Shown here one piece after another: positions 6,977 to 14,011 of a stretch of DNA of 14,085 bases (its first letter is position 1; every line of letters starts with the position of its first letter). Source of the DNA: JAZDLC01 sp043802345 (GTDB lineage Bacteria > Planctomycetota > B15-G4 > JADJEK01). The stretch is taken from contig JAZDLC010000131.1 of the NCBI GenBank assembly GCA_043802345.1, forward strand, positions 1 to 14,085, read 5' to 3'. The position numbers were made by a program, and so were the translations under genes. The notes below the pieces were generated by a model. That model saw only the letters and a list, made by a program, of their open reading frames with translations, was not told the DNA's origin and searched no databases.

Positions 6977-7597
6977 ATGAAAAACGGCAAGCAGCAGAAG
7001 AGAGAGACCGCATCGGACGTGACTCCCGAGGAGGAACGGACCATCGATCCGGGCGCGGCGCAGCAGACGCCCTCCGCGGCGGCCGATGGGCAGCCGGAGG
7101 AGGATCCGGTTGCCGCTCTCGAGCGGGAGCGGGATGAGCTGCGGGAACAGTACCAACGAGCCCTGGCCGAACAGGAAAACGCGAGGAAGCGACACCAGCG
7201 GCAGATGCAGGAGCAGCGTCAGTACTCGGTGTCGGAGCTGGCCCGGGAGCTCCTGGAAGTGGTCGACAACCTGCAGCGCGCCCTGGCCGGGGTCCGGCCG
7301 GAGGAAGGCAACGACCCGCTGGTCGCCGGCGTGCGGCTGGTGGAGGAGCAGTTGCTCAAGACCCTCTGCAACCATGGGGTCCGTCCGATTGAAGCGTGCG
7401 GGCAGCCGTTTGACCCGATGCTCCACCAGGCCGTCATGGAGGTGGAGACCGACGAGGTTGAACCTGGCACCATTACCGAGGAGCTGGCAAGGGGATACAC
7501 CCTGGGCGACCGATTGCTGAGAGAGGCCGCGGTCAGGGTGGCGAAGGCGCTGTCAAAGACAAAGGAATCAGAGGGCGAAGAGCCGATAGTGGAATGA
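6977..7597 (+). CDS. grpE: GrpE nucleotide exchange factor
   Basis: This 206-residue protein is the ADP-release factor for DnaK and works as a homodimer. The first 40 or so residues are acidic/polar and probably disordered. Residues of about 42-110 form the long dimer helix (ERERDELREQYQRALAEQEN, then RQYSVSELARELLEVVDNLQ). The C-terminal beta domain carries the family pattern FDPMLHQAVMEVE...GTITEELARGYTLGDRLLREAAVRV. It lies 13 bases after dnaJ and is probably co-transcribed with it. The ribosome binding site is weak (TTGGAA). Confidence 0.95.
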   Translation: MKNGKQQKRETASDVTPEEERTIDPGAAQQTPSAAADGQPEEDPVAALERERDELREQYQRALAEQENARKRHQRQMQEQRQYSVSELARELLEVVDNLQRALAGVRPEEGNDPLVAGVRLVEEQLLKTLCNHGVRPIEACGQPFDPMLHQAVMEVETDEVEPGTITEELARGYTLGDRLLREAAVRVAKALSKTKESEGEEPIVE

Positions 7598-7601
7598 CGC
7601 G

Positions 7602-7622
7602 CGGGAGCCTTCTGGTCTCCCG
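7602..7622 (+). terminator. Short hairpin between grpE and fmdB-family gene
   Basis: CGGGAGCC at 7602-7609 can pair with GG(T)CTCCCG at 7614-7622, an 8-bp stem with one bulged T and a TTCT loop. No T-run follows, so it is a weak terminator at best. It may be a processing or pausing site inside a longer transcript. Confidence 0.3.
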
Positions 7623-7643
7623 GGCAGAGTCGAGGATCCGGAA

Positions 7644-7961
7644 ATGCCGACATATGACTACGAGTGCCAGGCTTGTGGAAACCGTCACGAGGTCTTCCAG
7701 GGCATCACGGAAGGTACCCTGCGGAAGTGCCCGGAGTGCGGCAAGCTGAGGCTGCGCCGCCTGATCGGGACGGGGGGCGGGATCATCTTCAAGGGGAGCG
7801 GCTTCTACGAGACGGACTATCGGTCTTCCTCGTACAAGGCGCAAGCGAACAAGGAGGCCAGCGCGCCGGCGACGACCGACAAGGCGGACTCCAGCCCAAA
7901 ACCGAAGAGCGGCAACGAATCGACCGCGTCGAAGAACGGCGGAGGATCGGCCGGGTCGTGA
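7644..7961 (+). CDS. FmdB-family zinc ribbon protein
   Basis: This is a small protein of 105 residues. It begins MPTYDYECQACG, the hallmark of the FmdB/CxxC_CxxC_SSSS putative regulatory family. The zinc ribbon uses C8/C11 and C29/C32 (CPECGK), followed by the conserved LRRLIGTGGGIIFKGSGFYETDYR segment in two parts. The last 40 residues are a low-complexity Ala/Ser/Lys tail. The family's name comes from a formamidase-operon regulator, but its biochemical role is unclear; nucleic-acid or protein binding is inferred from the ribbon. GAGGA at 7632-7636 supports the start. It sits 46 bases after grpE, and its presence behind chaperone genes suggests co-transcription. Confidence 0.9.
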   Translation: MPTYDYECQACGNRHEVFQGITEGTLRKCPECGKLRLRRLIGTGGGIIFKGSGFYETDYRSSSYKAQANKEASAPATTDKADSSPKPKSGNESTASKNGGGSAGS

Positions 7962-7988
7962 GACCGACTTCGTGCTATACGCCGTGCC

Positions 7989-9113
7989 ATGGAACTCCCC
8001 TCCAAGCAGAAGATCGACCGGGAGATCGACAACCAGGTCGCTCTGGCCACGGACATGGGCACGCGATCGCTGGTCTGGCAGAGTCGTCCCACGGCGCTCG
8101 AGTTCTCCTACAACAACCTCTGCAATCTGAAGTGCATCATGTGCGCGAAGTCGGACGGAGAGCCGAATTCGGTGCTGAACACCGACATCGGCAATACGTT
8201 CCTGGAGGAGACCCTCCCGCACGTGCTGGACTGGACGCCCTCCGCGAACTCCGAGCCGCTGCTGAACAACGTCGACCCGATCCAGCGCCAGGCGGAGCAG
8301 CATGAGGTCTGGCTGCATCTCATCAGCAACGGAACCTTGCTGACCCCCGAGCGGTATGAGAAGGTGCGCAAGCGGCTGCACAGGCTCTGGATCTCCCTGG
8401 ACGCCGCCACGCCACCGACCTTCGAGAAGGTCAGGGTGAACGCGCGCTGGGACCAGGTCATGGAGAACCTGCGGCAGGTGGTGCCGAAGGCGATCGCGGA
8501 CGGGGTCGAGGTCACCTTCAACTTCGTGCTGATGTCGATCAACTGGCACGAGGCGGCGGATTTCGTGGGAATGGTGGCGGATCTCGGCGGCCTGGTCTGC
8601 AACATCCAGGAGCTTCTCCCGAACTCTACCCGGTTCCATGAGTTGGCCTGGGAGGGGAAGGTCTCGGAGGAAGAGATCGTCGCCGAACTCGAACGGGCCC
8701 GGGAAATGGCCGAGCAGCGAACCGTCGACCTGAAGGTCGAACTCCGCCCTCCGCTCCATGGTCACTTCGGATACAGCTCCTCCCATTTCGAGTTGACCGT
8801 GCCGCTTCCTGGCCTGCGAGGCATCTTCGGCCATGCCCTCAATCGCCGGCATCCCGGTTTCTGTTCCATGGCGTCGAGTTATCTCAAGGTCACGCCGGAC
8901 GGCAATGCCTTCCCGTGCTGCAGGGGGCCGGAATCTCTCCGCATGGGGAACATCAAGGACGAACCGTTCGAGAAGATCTGGAACGGAGAGAAGTTCCAGA
9001 GCTTCCGGAAGAGGATGTTCGAGGGGAAGTATCCGGCGGTCTGCGCCTCTTGCTACGTGCTGGTGGGGAATCCAGAGTATCAGCGGATGACGGCCGCCGA
9101 AAAGAGCACGTAG
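7989..9113 (+). CDS. Radical SAM protein with SPASM-type C-terminus
   Basis: This protein has 374 residues. The CxxxCxxC cluster motif is C45-N-L-K-C49-I-M-C52, which holds the 4Fe-4S that cleaves S-adenosylmethionine. The strand-2 motif, usually GGEP, reads ANSEPLL around E89, so the glycines are replaced while Glu-Pro is kept. LHLISNGTLL and LWISLDAATPPTFEKVR are the next barrel strands. The C-terminus has SPASM-like cysteines at C292, C310/C311, C352 and C355, with GNIKDEPFEKIWNGEKFQSFR between them, which points to at least one auxiliary cluster. Such proteins modify peptides, proteins or small molecules, and the substrate cannot be told here. No precursor peptide is visible nearby. It starts 27 bases after the FmdB-family gene without a clear Shine-Dalgarno. 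Confidence 0.9.
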   Translation: MELPSKQKIDREIDNQVALATDMGTRSLVWQSRPTALEFSYNNLCNLKCIMCAKSDGEPNSVLNTDIGNTFLEETLPHVLDWTPSANSEPLLNNVDPIQRQAEQHEVWLHLISNGTLLTPERYEKVRKRLHRLWISLDAATPPTFEKVRVNARWDQVMENLRQVVPKAIADGVEVTFNFVLMSINWHEAADFVGMVADLGGLVCNIQELLPNSTRFHELAWEGKVSEEEIVAELERAREMAEQRTVDLKVELRPPLHGHFGYSSSHFELTVPLPGLRGIFGHALNRRHPGFCSMASSYLKVTPDGNAFPCCRGPESLRMGNIKDEPFEKIWNGEKFQSFRKRMFEGKYPAVCASCYVLVGNPEYQRMTAAEKST

Positions 9114-9140
9114 ACACGCGCCCTTCCTGTTATCAGAATG

Positions 9141-9163
9141 GCGCCTCCACACTAAGGAGGCGC
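9141..9163 (+). promoter_or_regulatory. Hairpin that covers the ribosome binding site of the oxidoreductase gene
   Basis: GCGCCTCC at 9141-9148 pairs perfectly with GGAGGCGC at 9156-9163 around a 7-base loop (ACACTAA). The right arm contains the Shine-Dalgarno AGGAGG (9155-9160), six bases before the ATG at 9167. In the folded RNA the ribosome binding site would be mostly hidden, so translation may depend on unfolding by temperature, a ligand, a protein or an upstream ribosome. It could alternatively be a weak terminator for the radical SAM gene, but there is no T-run. Confidence 0.5.
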
Positions 9164-9166
9164 TGA

Positions 9167-10429
9167 ATGACACCCGAACCGACTTCTCTCTCGACCCGCA
9201 GGACTTTCCTGAAGACCTCCGCCGCGGCGGCCACTCTCCTGGCAACCCGGCGCATCGCCCACGCAGGCGCGTCCGACCGCTTGAAGGTCGGTCTGATCGG
9301 CTGCGGCGGAAGAGGCACCGGCGCCGCCGCCAACTGCGTGGAATCCTCGCCAGGGGTGGAAATCCACGCCATGGGAGACCTGTTTCCGGACCGGCTCGCC
9401 TCCTCGCGCAAGAACCTGGGCTTCCTGGAAGATGCTCTCACGGTGGACGACAGCCGCTGCTTCACCGGCTTCGACGCCTTCAAGGGAGTGCTTTCCACCG
9501 ACGTGGACCTGATCATCCTCGCCACTCCGCCGCAGTTCCGGCCCCAGCACCTGGCCGCGGCCATCGAAGCCGGCAAGAACGTGTTCATGGAGAAGCCGGT
9601 GGCAGTCGACCCGGTCGGTATCCGCTCCGTGATCGAGTCCGCCAAGGCGGCCAAGCAGAAGAACCTGGCCATCGTGGCCGGCACGCAGCGGCGCCATGAG
9701 GATCCGTATCTCGAGACGATGAAGCGGATCCACGACGGCGCCATCGGCGACATCGTCGGCGGCGACTGCCACTGGAATCAGGGCGGCCTGTGGGTCAAGA
9801 CGCGCGAACAGGGTTGGTCCGACATGGAGTGGCAGCTCCGGAACTGGCTCTACTTCACCTGGGCCTCGGGTGACCACATCGTCGAGCAGCACGTTCACAA
9901 TCTCGATGTAATGAACTGGGCGCTCGGCTCCACGCCTCTCCGGGCGATCGGCATGGGCGGCCGGCAGGTCCGGACCGGCGAGGAGTACGGGCATATCTTT
10001 GACCACTTCTCGATCGAGTACGAGTATCCGGGCGGCGTCTGGATCACCTCGACCTGCAGGCAAATTGATGGTTGCGCCAGCGGCGTCTGGGAAGGCCTGA
10101 TGGGCACCAAGGGCAAGGCGGATCCGGCCGGGTCGATCACCAGCTCAGCCGGCGACTGGCGTTTCGACAAGAAGTCGCTCAATCCGTACGTCCAGGAGCA
10201 CCGCGACCTGATCCAGTCGATCCGGGACGGCGAGCCGCTCAACGAAGGGCGGCGGATCGCGGAGAGCACGCTCACCGCCATCATGGGCCGCATGTCCACC
10301 TACACCGGGAAGGAGGTCACCTGGGACTTCGCGCTCAACTCGAAGCTCGACCTGACCCCGCCGCATTACGAGTTCGGCCCCTTGCCGGTGACCGAAGTCG
10401 CCATTCCTGGAACGACCGAACTGATCTGA
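9167..10429 (+). CDS. Tat-exported Gfo/Idh/MocA-family oxidoreductase
   Basis: This 420-residue protein starts with a twin-arginine signal, STRRTFLKTS with R11-R12, a hydrophobic Ala/Leu stretch and a likely cut after AHA at 31-33, so it is folded in the cytoplasm and exported. The Rossmann domain follows: VGLIGCGGRG at 41-50 for NAD(P), ILATPP, and the EKP motif with K143. The C-terminal domain has SGDHIVEQHVHNLDVMNW, with D236-H237 and H242/H244 as the likely catalytic and sugar-binding set. Members oxidise or reduce sugars, inositols or similar polyols. Tat-exported members are abundant in planctomycetes and may act on polysaccharide-derived sugars, some through a bound cofactor. AGGAGG is six bases upstream. 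It may be a separate transcription unit, since 53 bases and a hairpin separate it from the radical SAM gene. Confidence 0.92.
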   Translation: MTPEPTSLSTRRTFLKTSAAAATLLATRRIAHAGASDRLKVGLIGCGGRGTGAAANCVESSPGVEIHAMGDLFPDRLASSRKNLGFLEDALTVDDSRCFTGFDAFKGVLSTDVDLIILATPPQFRPQHLAAAIEAGKNVFMEKPVAVDPVGIRSVIESAKAAKQKNLAIVAGTQRRHEDPYLETMKRIHDGAIGDIVGGDCHWNQGGLWVKTREQGWSDMEWQLRNWLYFTWASGDHIVEQHVHNLDVMNWALGSTPLRAIGMGGRQVRTGEEYGHIFDHFSIEYEYPGGVWITSTCRQIDGCASGVWEGLMGTKGKADPAGSITSSAGDWRFDKKSLNPYVQEHRDLIQSIRDGEPLNEGRRIAESTLTAIMGRMSTYTGKEVTWDFALNSKLDLTPPHYEFGPLPVTEVAIPGTTELI

Positions 10430-10460
10430 GTTCGCCATGAACCGATGAGATCTGCCGCGC

Positions 10461-10480
10461 GGTGATCGACGCCGATCGCC
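10461..10480. terminator. Hairpin between convergent genes
   Basis: GGTGATCG at 10461-10468 pairs with CGATCGCC at 10473-10480 (one G-U pair) around ACGC. It lies in the 74-base gap between the stops of two converging genes, where a two-way terminator would be expected. No T-run is visible on either side, so the call is tentative. Confidence 0.35.
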
Positions 10481-10503
10481 ACTGCGACTCGTTCTGACCC
10501 AGG

Positions 10504-12288
10504 TCACCCACCCCGGTCCAGGCGCCGGAACAGCTCGGACCGCTCCCTGAGCGCCCGGGCTTTTTCCGGTTGTCCGGACTTCTCCAGCGCCGAAGCGTAG
10601 CGGGCGTAGACGCCGGCGTAGTGACTGAGCAGCGGCCGCGCCCCCGGATTCGGTCGCGGATTCTCCGGTGTCACCTTGCTCACGAAACGAGGTTCGTGCC
10701 GCACCGCGTCCGCCAGCAACGCCGCCGCCCCCGCGTAGTCACCGCTCGCTTCCAGCGCGGTCAGCCTGGGGTTGTAGTACACGACATAGGTGGCGAGATA
10801 GTCGGAGATCCGGGCCACCAGGGGAACCGTCCAGGGGCTGGCCGAGACCGCGCCGACCGCCGCCAAGAACGCCACCATCAAGGCGGTCTGGGCGACTCTG
10901 CGCCGTCGTACGGAATCCCACAGACGAACCACCGCGTACCCTGCGAACGGCAGACACGCCGCCAGGAGCGGAGCGCGATACCTTGACAGGACAAAGATCA
11001 AGAGCAGCGGCACCAGGGAAGTCACCACCAGGAGGTAGAGGGTCCAGCCTCTGCGAAACCTGCGGATCGCCAAGGCCAGACCCAGCGCCGCCAGAGGAAT
11101 GATCAACAGGGCTCCCAGCGGCGCGAAGTAGAGGACTCCCGCGTACTGGCGGACGAAGTAGTAGTTGACGTTGTTCGGCTTCTCGTGCCAGAGGCAGGTC
11201 AGCCGCAGCTTCTGCCCGAGAATCCGGAGCAGGCCGAGCGGGTTCTCATGAGCCTGAATGGTGGCAAAGACGGACGCCAGTGCGCGGCCTTCGCTTTGCC
11301 CCATCAGCCGGGCGACCTGGGCTTCGTCCAGATTGAAGCCGAGCTCCGGATCGAATCCAGGTGAGTTGGCGAGAATGATGTTCAACCCGCCGGCGCTCGA
11401 GACTCCCAGGGGAGGCACCCCCACCGCCACGTTTCTCGCGACCAGCGGCAGCAGAGCCAGCGAGGCGCCGATCAGCAGCGCAAAGGCGTGGCGGGGACGG
11501 CGGCCGAAGATGGCGGCCGCCAGTTGGCCGGCGACGAACAGGGCGAAATTCGACCGCAGCAGGATCGAGAGCCCACCCAGGAACCCCGCCAGGGCCCAGC
11601 GGCCGCCCGAGGGAACGCGGACCGCGCGATCCGTCGCATCGACCAGCAGCAGCCCCATGAACGTGATCAGCGAGCCGCGCAGCAACATGCCGTCATAGAA
11701 CAGGAGCGGTCCACAGAGCGCCGCGCCGAGGGCGGCGAGCAGGCCCGCGCCTTCGCCGAAGTGGCGACGGGTGATGCGGTGGATCAGGAACACCGAAAGC
11801 ACGCCGAGCAGGAGCTGGAGATAGACCACCTGCCGCGGTCCCCCGCCGCAGGCGTAGACGAGCGCCAGGAAGTAGGAATAAAGGGGATCCTGGTAGAAAC
11901 GGCCTCCGCCGCACCACTTGTTCCACAGCCAGTCCGACGCCTCGCTCGCCCGTTCCTTCGGATCGGTGGAGGTCAGGGGAGGCAGTTGATCGGGATTCTC
12001 CTTGAAGTAGATCTCCGCCACCTTGCGGTGCCACGGGTGGGACGGCGGCCGGATCTCCCTGGACAGCAGGTCCCCGGCGGCGATCTGCCGGGCCCAGCCG
12101 TCGAAGTAGTGCATGTCTCCCTGATCCAGGCGATGCATCTCGGAGCAAGGCCCGTCCTCGATCTGAAGCACGTAGATCAGCCTGAGGACCGCTGCCAGCA
12201 GGAGAATCGCGCCGAGAAGCAGCCCCCTCCGGCGCTCCAGGAACCGCGGCCGATCACCCCCGTCGCCCGCATCCCGCTCCGGCGTCAC
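10504..12288 (-). CDS. Polytopic GT-C (GT39/ArnT-like) glycosyltransferase with soluble C-terminus
   Basis: This encodes 594 residues. A first membrane helix at about 22-42 is followed by an extracytoplasmic loop with acidic residues D55 and D58 in RLDQGDMHYFDGWARQIAAGD (split here: RLDQGD, then MHYFDGWARQIAAGD), the place of the catalytic Asp in GT-C enzymes. About ten further hydrophobic segments follow, including QDPLYSYFLALVYA, which is typical of the PMT_2 family. The last 90 residues are soluble, with TPR-like Ala-rich helices (GDYAGAAALLADAVRHEP, YASALEKSGQPEKARALRER). Such enzymes move a sugar from a lipid-linked donor to a protein, lipid or glycan acceptor outside the cytoplasmic membrane; donor and acceptor are unknown. 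It starts with GTG, and its GTGA overlaps the stop of the upstream lipoprotein gene by 4 bases, so translation is probably coupled. AAGGA lies just upstream. Confidence 0.85.
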   Translation of the reverse strand: MTPERDAGDGGDRPRFLERRRGLLLGAILLLAAVLRLIYVLQIEDGPCSEMHRLDQGDMHYFDGWARQIAAGDLLSREIRPPSHPWHRKVAEIYFKENPDQLPPLTSTDPKERASEASDWLWNKWCGGGRFYQDPLYSYFLALVYACGGGPRQVVYLQLLLGVLSVFLIHRITRRHFGEGAGLLAALGAALCGPLLFYDGMLLRGSLITFMGLLLVDATDRAVRVPSGGRWALAGFLGGLSILLRSNFALFVAGQLAAAIFGRRPRHAFALLIGASLALLPLVARNVAVGVPPLGVSSAGGLNIILANSPGFDPELGFNLDEAQVARLMGQSEGRALASVFATIQAHENPLGLLRILGQKLRLTCLWHEKPNNVNYYFVRQYAGVLYFAPLGALLIIPLAALGLALAIRRFRRGWTLYLLVVTSLVPLLLIFVLSRYRAPLLAACLPFAGYAVVRLWDSVRRRRVAQTALMVAFLAAVGAVSASPWTVPLVARISDYLATYVVYYNPRLTALEASGDYAGAAALLADAVRHEPRFVSKVTPENPRPNPGARPLLSHYAGVYARYASALEKSGQPEKARALRERSELFRRLDRGG

Positions 12289-13640
12289 CGATCGCCGTCC
12301 TTCTCATCCTGCGGGTCGGCGTAGTCGAGGTAACCCAGTTCCCTGAGCCGCTCCAGCTCATCCGCCGAGAGTGCGAGTTGTCCCCCCTTTCCCTGGAACA
12401 GGTGCGCGACGTCCGCCGCGTCGTTGACGTTCTTGCGCATCAGCTTTGCCAGTTTCCCCACGATCTCATCGTTCCCCTGCGCGAGATTCACCTGCTCCGT
12501 CGGATCCTGCGTCCGGTCGAACAGGAACACCGCCGGTCGCTTGCCGAGGTCCTCCCTGCGGGGCGTTTGCAGGATCAGCTTCCACTTGCCGAGGATGTAC
12601 CCCTCGAGCACTGCGTTCGGAAGCTGATCCAGACGCGACTCCATCAGCACACCTTCGTCCGGCATCCCACTTCCCTTCATGAGCGCCAGCAGGCTGCGGC
12701 CCGCCATCGGCAGGGGGCCCGTCTCAACGTCGAGCAGGTCGAGCAGCGTCGGCATGAGATCGACGCCCCGGACCGGCTGCGTCACCTTCCTCGGGTCGAG
12801 TCCTGGAACCCGGACGGCGAACGGAACCCGCTCGACCTCCCGGAAAAGCGACTTGCCGTGCTCCATCCCGCCGTGATCCATGAATTCCTCTCCATGGTCG
12901 GCCACGAAGACCACGACGGTGTTCTGCGCGAAGTCCGACTCCTCGAGGTATTCGAGCAGGCGCCCGATGTGCAGATCCGTGTACGCGATCTCGCCGTCGT
13001 ACCGATCCAGAGGCCGAAAGCGCCCGAACTGCTCGGCGAACTCCTCATGCGGCTGGTAGAAGATGTGCGGGTCGAAGTAGTGCGTCCACAGGAACCACGG
13101 CCGCCCGTCCGACCGTTCCGACTCCCGCTTGAGAAAGGCCAGCGCCCTGTCCGTGATGACGGAGGAGGTGATCGCCATGTGCGAGTCCTCCAGGTTCGAC
13201 TGAACGAGCGAATCGTCGTACTCCACGAACCCCTGGTTCAGGCCGTACTTCCTGCCGAGGAAGATGTGGCTCACGATCGCCGCGGTGTGATACCCCGCGT
13301 CGCTCATCAACTCCGCCAGGGTGGTGAAGCTCGACTCCAGGAAATTGTCGAACTGCCAGCACCGATGGGTCGACGAGTAGGTCGAGGTCATGAGCGAGGC
13401 GAACGCCGGCAGGGTCCAGGACGAGGAGGAATGCGCATCCTCGAAGACGATCGAGAATGCGAAGAGCCGGTCGATGGCGGGGGAGGTCGGCCGCTCGTAC
13501 CCGTAGGCTCCAAGGTGGTCCGCCCGCAGCGTGTCAACGGCGATCAGGAGGAGGTTCCTCCCGGCGTCTCGCCGGGAGGCGTCGCCGCAACCGCCGAGCA
13601 CGGTGCAAACAAGAGCGAGCAGGATTGTGGTTCGCTTCAT
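12285..13640 (-). CDS. Lipoprotein of the sulfatase-like (alkaline phosphatase superfamily) hydrolases, Thr nucleophile
   Basis: This encodes 451 residues from the ATG at 13640. The lipoprotein signal is MKRTTILLALVCTVLGGC with the lipid-bearing C18. A GTG 36 bases upstream is also in frame, but it would put 12 polar residues before the signal. The sulfatase fold is clear: LLLIAVDTLRADHLGAYGYERP in two parts, with metal ligand D36; HYFDPH with H187, D190 and H192; ADHGEE with D248-H249; and H261 in GMEHGK. At the nucleophile position, where true sulfatases carry CxPxR or SxPxR for formylglycine, this protein has T76-L-P-A-F80. Thr is the nucleophile in related phosphoethanolamine and phosphoglycerol transferases, so a phosphoester hydrolase or transferase is as likely as a sulfatase. 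It is probably anchored in the envelope and acts with the coupled glycosyltransferase. Confidence 0.88.
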   Translation of the reverse strand: MKRTTILLALVCTVLGGCGDASRRDAGRNLLLIAVDTLRADHLGAYGYERPTSPAIDRLFAFSIVFEDAHSSSSWTLPAFASLMTSTYSSTHRCWQFDNFLESSFTTLAELMSDAGYHTAAIVSHIFLGRKYGLNQGFVEYDDSLVQSNLEDSHMAITSSVITDRALAFLKRESERSDGRPWFLWTHYFDPHIFYQPHEEFAEQFGRFRPLDRYDGEIAYTDLHIGRLLEYLEESDFAQNTVVVFVADHGEEFMDHGGMEHGKSLFREVERVPFAVRVPGLDPRKVTQPVRGVDLMPTLLDLLDVETGPLPMAGRSLLALMKGSGMPDEGVLMESRLDQLPNAVLEGYILGKWKLILQTPRREDLGKRPAVFLFDRTQDPTEQVNLAQGNDEIVGKLAKLMRKNVNDAADVAHLFQGKGGQLALSADELERLRELGYLDYADPQDEKDGDR

Positions 13641-13731
13641 TTGGTTGAGGATACCTTTCGCGTTCGCAGATCTCACTATCTACTGATTCCGCGGCGGTCT
13701 CGTTGAGTCGTTCGCGGGTTTCCATCGCGGA

Positions 13732-13754
13732 GGGGGCGGGGGGCGGGGGCGGGG
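13732..13754 (+). other. G-quadruplex-forming motif
   Basis: Four G-runs of 5, 6, 5 and 4 residues are separated by single C residues, followed by a further GGG at 13759-13761. This meets the usual G3+N1-7 rule with the shortest loops, which favour a stable parallel quadruplex. It lies about 90 bases upstream of the lipoprotein start, on the strand opposite to that gene's coding strand, that is, on its template strand. Confidence 0.6.
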
Positions 13755-13825
13755 CGCTGGGAGGTATGGGGACCTCGAATCTTGGGCTCCCTCGGCCTCA
13801 GGCTCTGGAACTGCCTGGGGGGGCC

Positions 13826-13912
13826 GCCCCCTCGAGCTCCGTCCCTGTTCCTCAGCGTCGGCCCAGCCCTTGAAGTGCGACCGACGCTGATGGTGACGGA
13901 GCTCGAGGGGGC
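13826..13912. repeat. Composite 87-bp inverted repeat, REP/BIME-like
   Basis: The outer arms, 13826-13843 and 13895-13912, are perfect 18-base reverse complements (GCCCCCTCGAGCTCCGTC on the left). Inside them a second perfect pair, TCAGCGTCGG at 13852-13861 and CCGACGCTGA at 13881-13890, encloses a 19-base loop. Spacers of 8 and 4 bases separate the pairs. It lies between divergent genes, so neither needs a terminator here. Its position about 100 bases upstream of a RAYT-like gene fits a REP- or BIME-type target sequence. Other copies in the genome would confirm this. Confidence 0.7.
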
Positions 13913-13951
13913 TCGGCGGACGTGCAAACGGGGTTCTTCCTTTGATTGCTG

Positions 13952-13980
13952 TTGACTGTGTGGCGGCGTTCATGTACTTT
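13952..13980 (+). promoter_or_regulatory. Sigma-70-type promoter of the transposase-like gene
   Basis: TTGACT at 13952-13957 is followed by a 17-base spacer and TACTTT at 13975-13980. The match to TTGACA-N17-TATAAT is good, and the segment is AT-rich in an otherwise GC-rich region. A start near 13987 would give a leader of about 25 bases before the ATG at 14012. Confidence 0.6.
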
Positions 13981-14011
13981 AGTGCCCAATCAAATAGGTC
14001 AGAGGGTGGTC

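Larger units (their letters stand above)
13641..14011. other. Divergent spacer with G-quadruplex motif and large inverted repeat
   Basis: These 371 bases separate the minus-strand lipoprotein gene from the plus-strand transposase-like gene. I support no further gene: two short minus-strand frames are Arg/Pro-rich and look accidental. The spacer holds the G-run motif at 13732-13754, the composite inverted repeat at 13826-13912, and the promoter at 13952-13980. I saw no convincing promoter for the lipoprotein gene. Confidence 0.6.

Noticed and set aside
7533..9245. Long minus-strand open frame of about 570 codons opposite grpE end, fmdB-family and radical SAM genes
   Set aside because: It crosses three real genes and their gaps, its translation is Arg/Leu/Val-rich without motifs, and there is no ribosome binding site.
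13641..13676. Upstream GTG start for the sulfatase-like gene
   Set aside because: It would add 12 residues before a complete lipoprotein signal peptide; the ATG at 13640 places MKR directly before the hydrophobic core and lipobox.
12378..13706. Plus-strand open frame of about 442 codons opposite the sulfatase-like gene
   Set aside because: It is antisense to a gene with clear metal-site motifs and a lipobox, and its translation is low-complexity.
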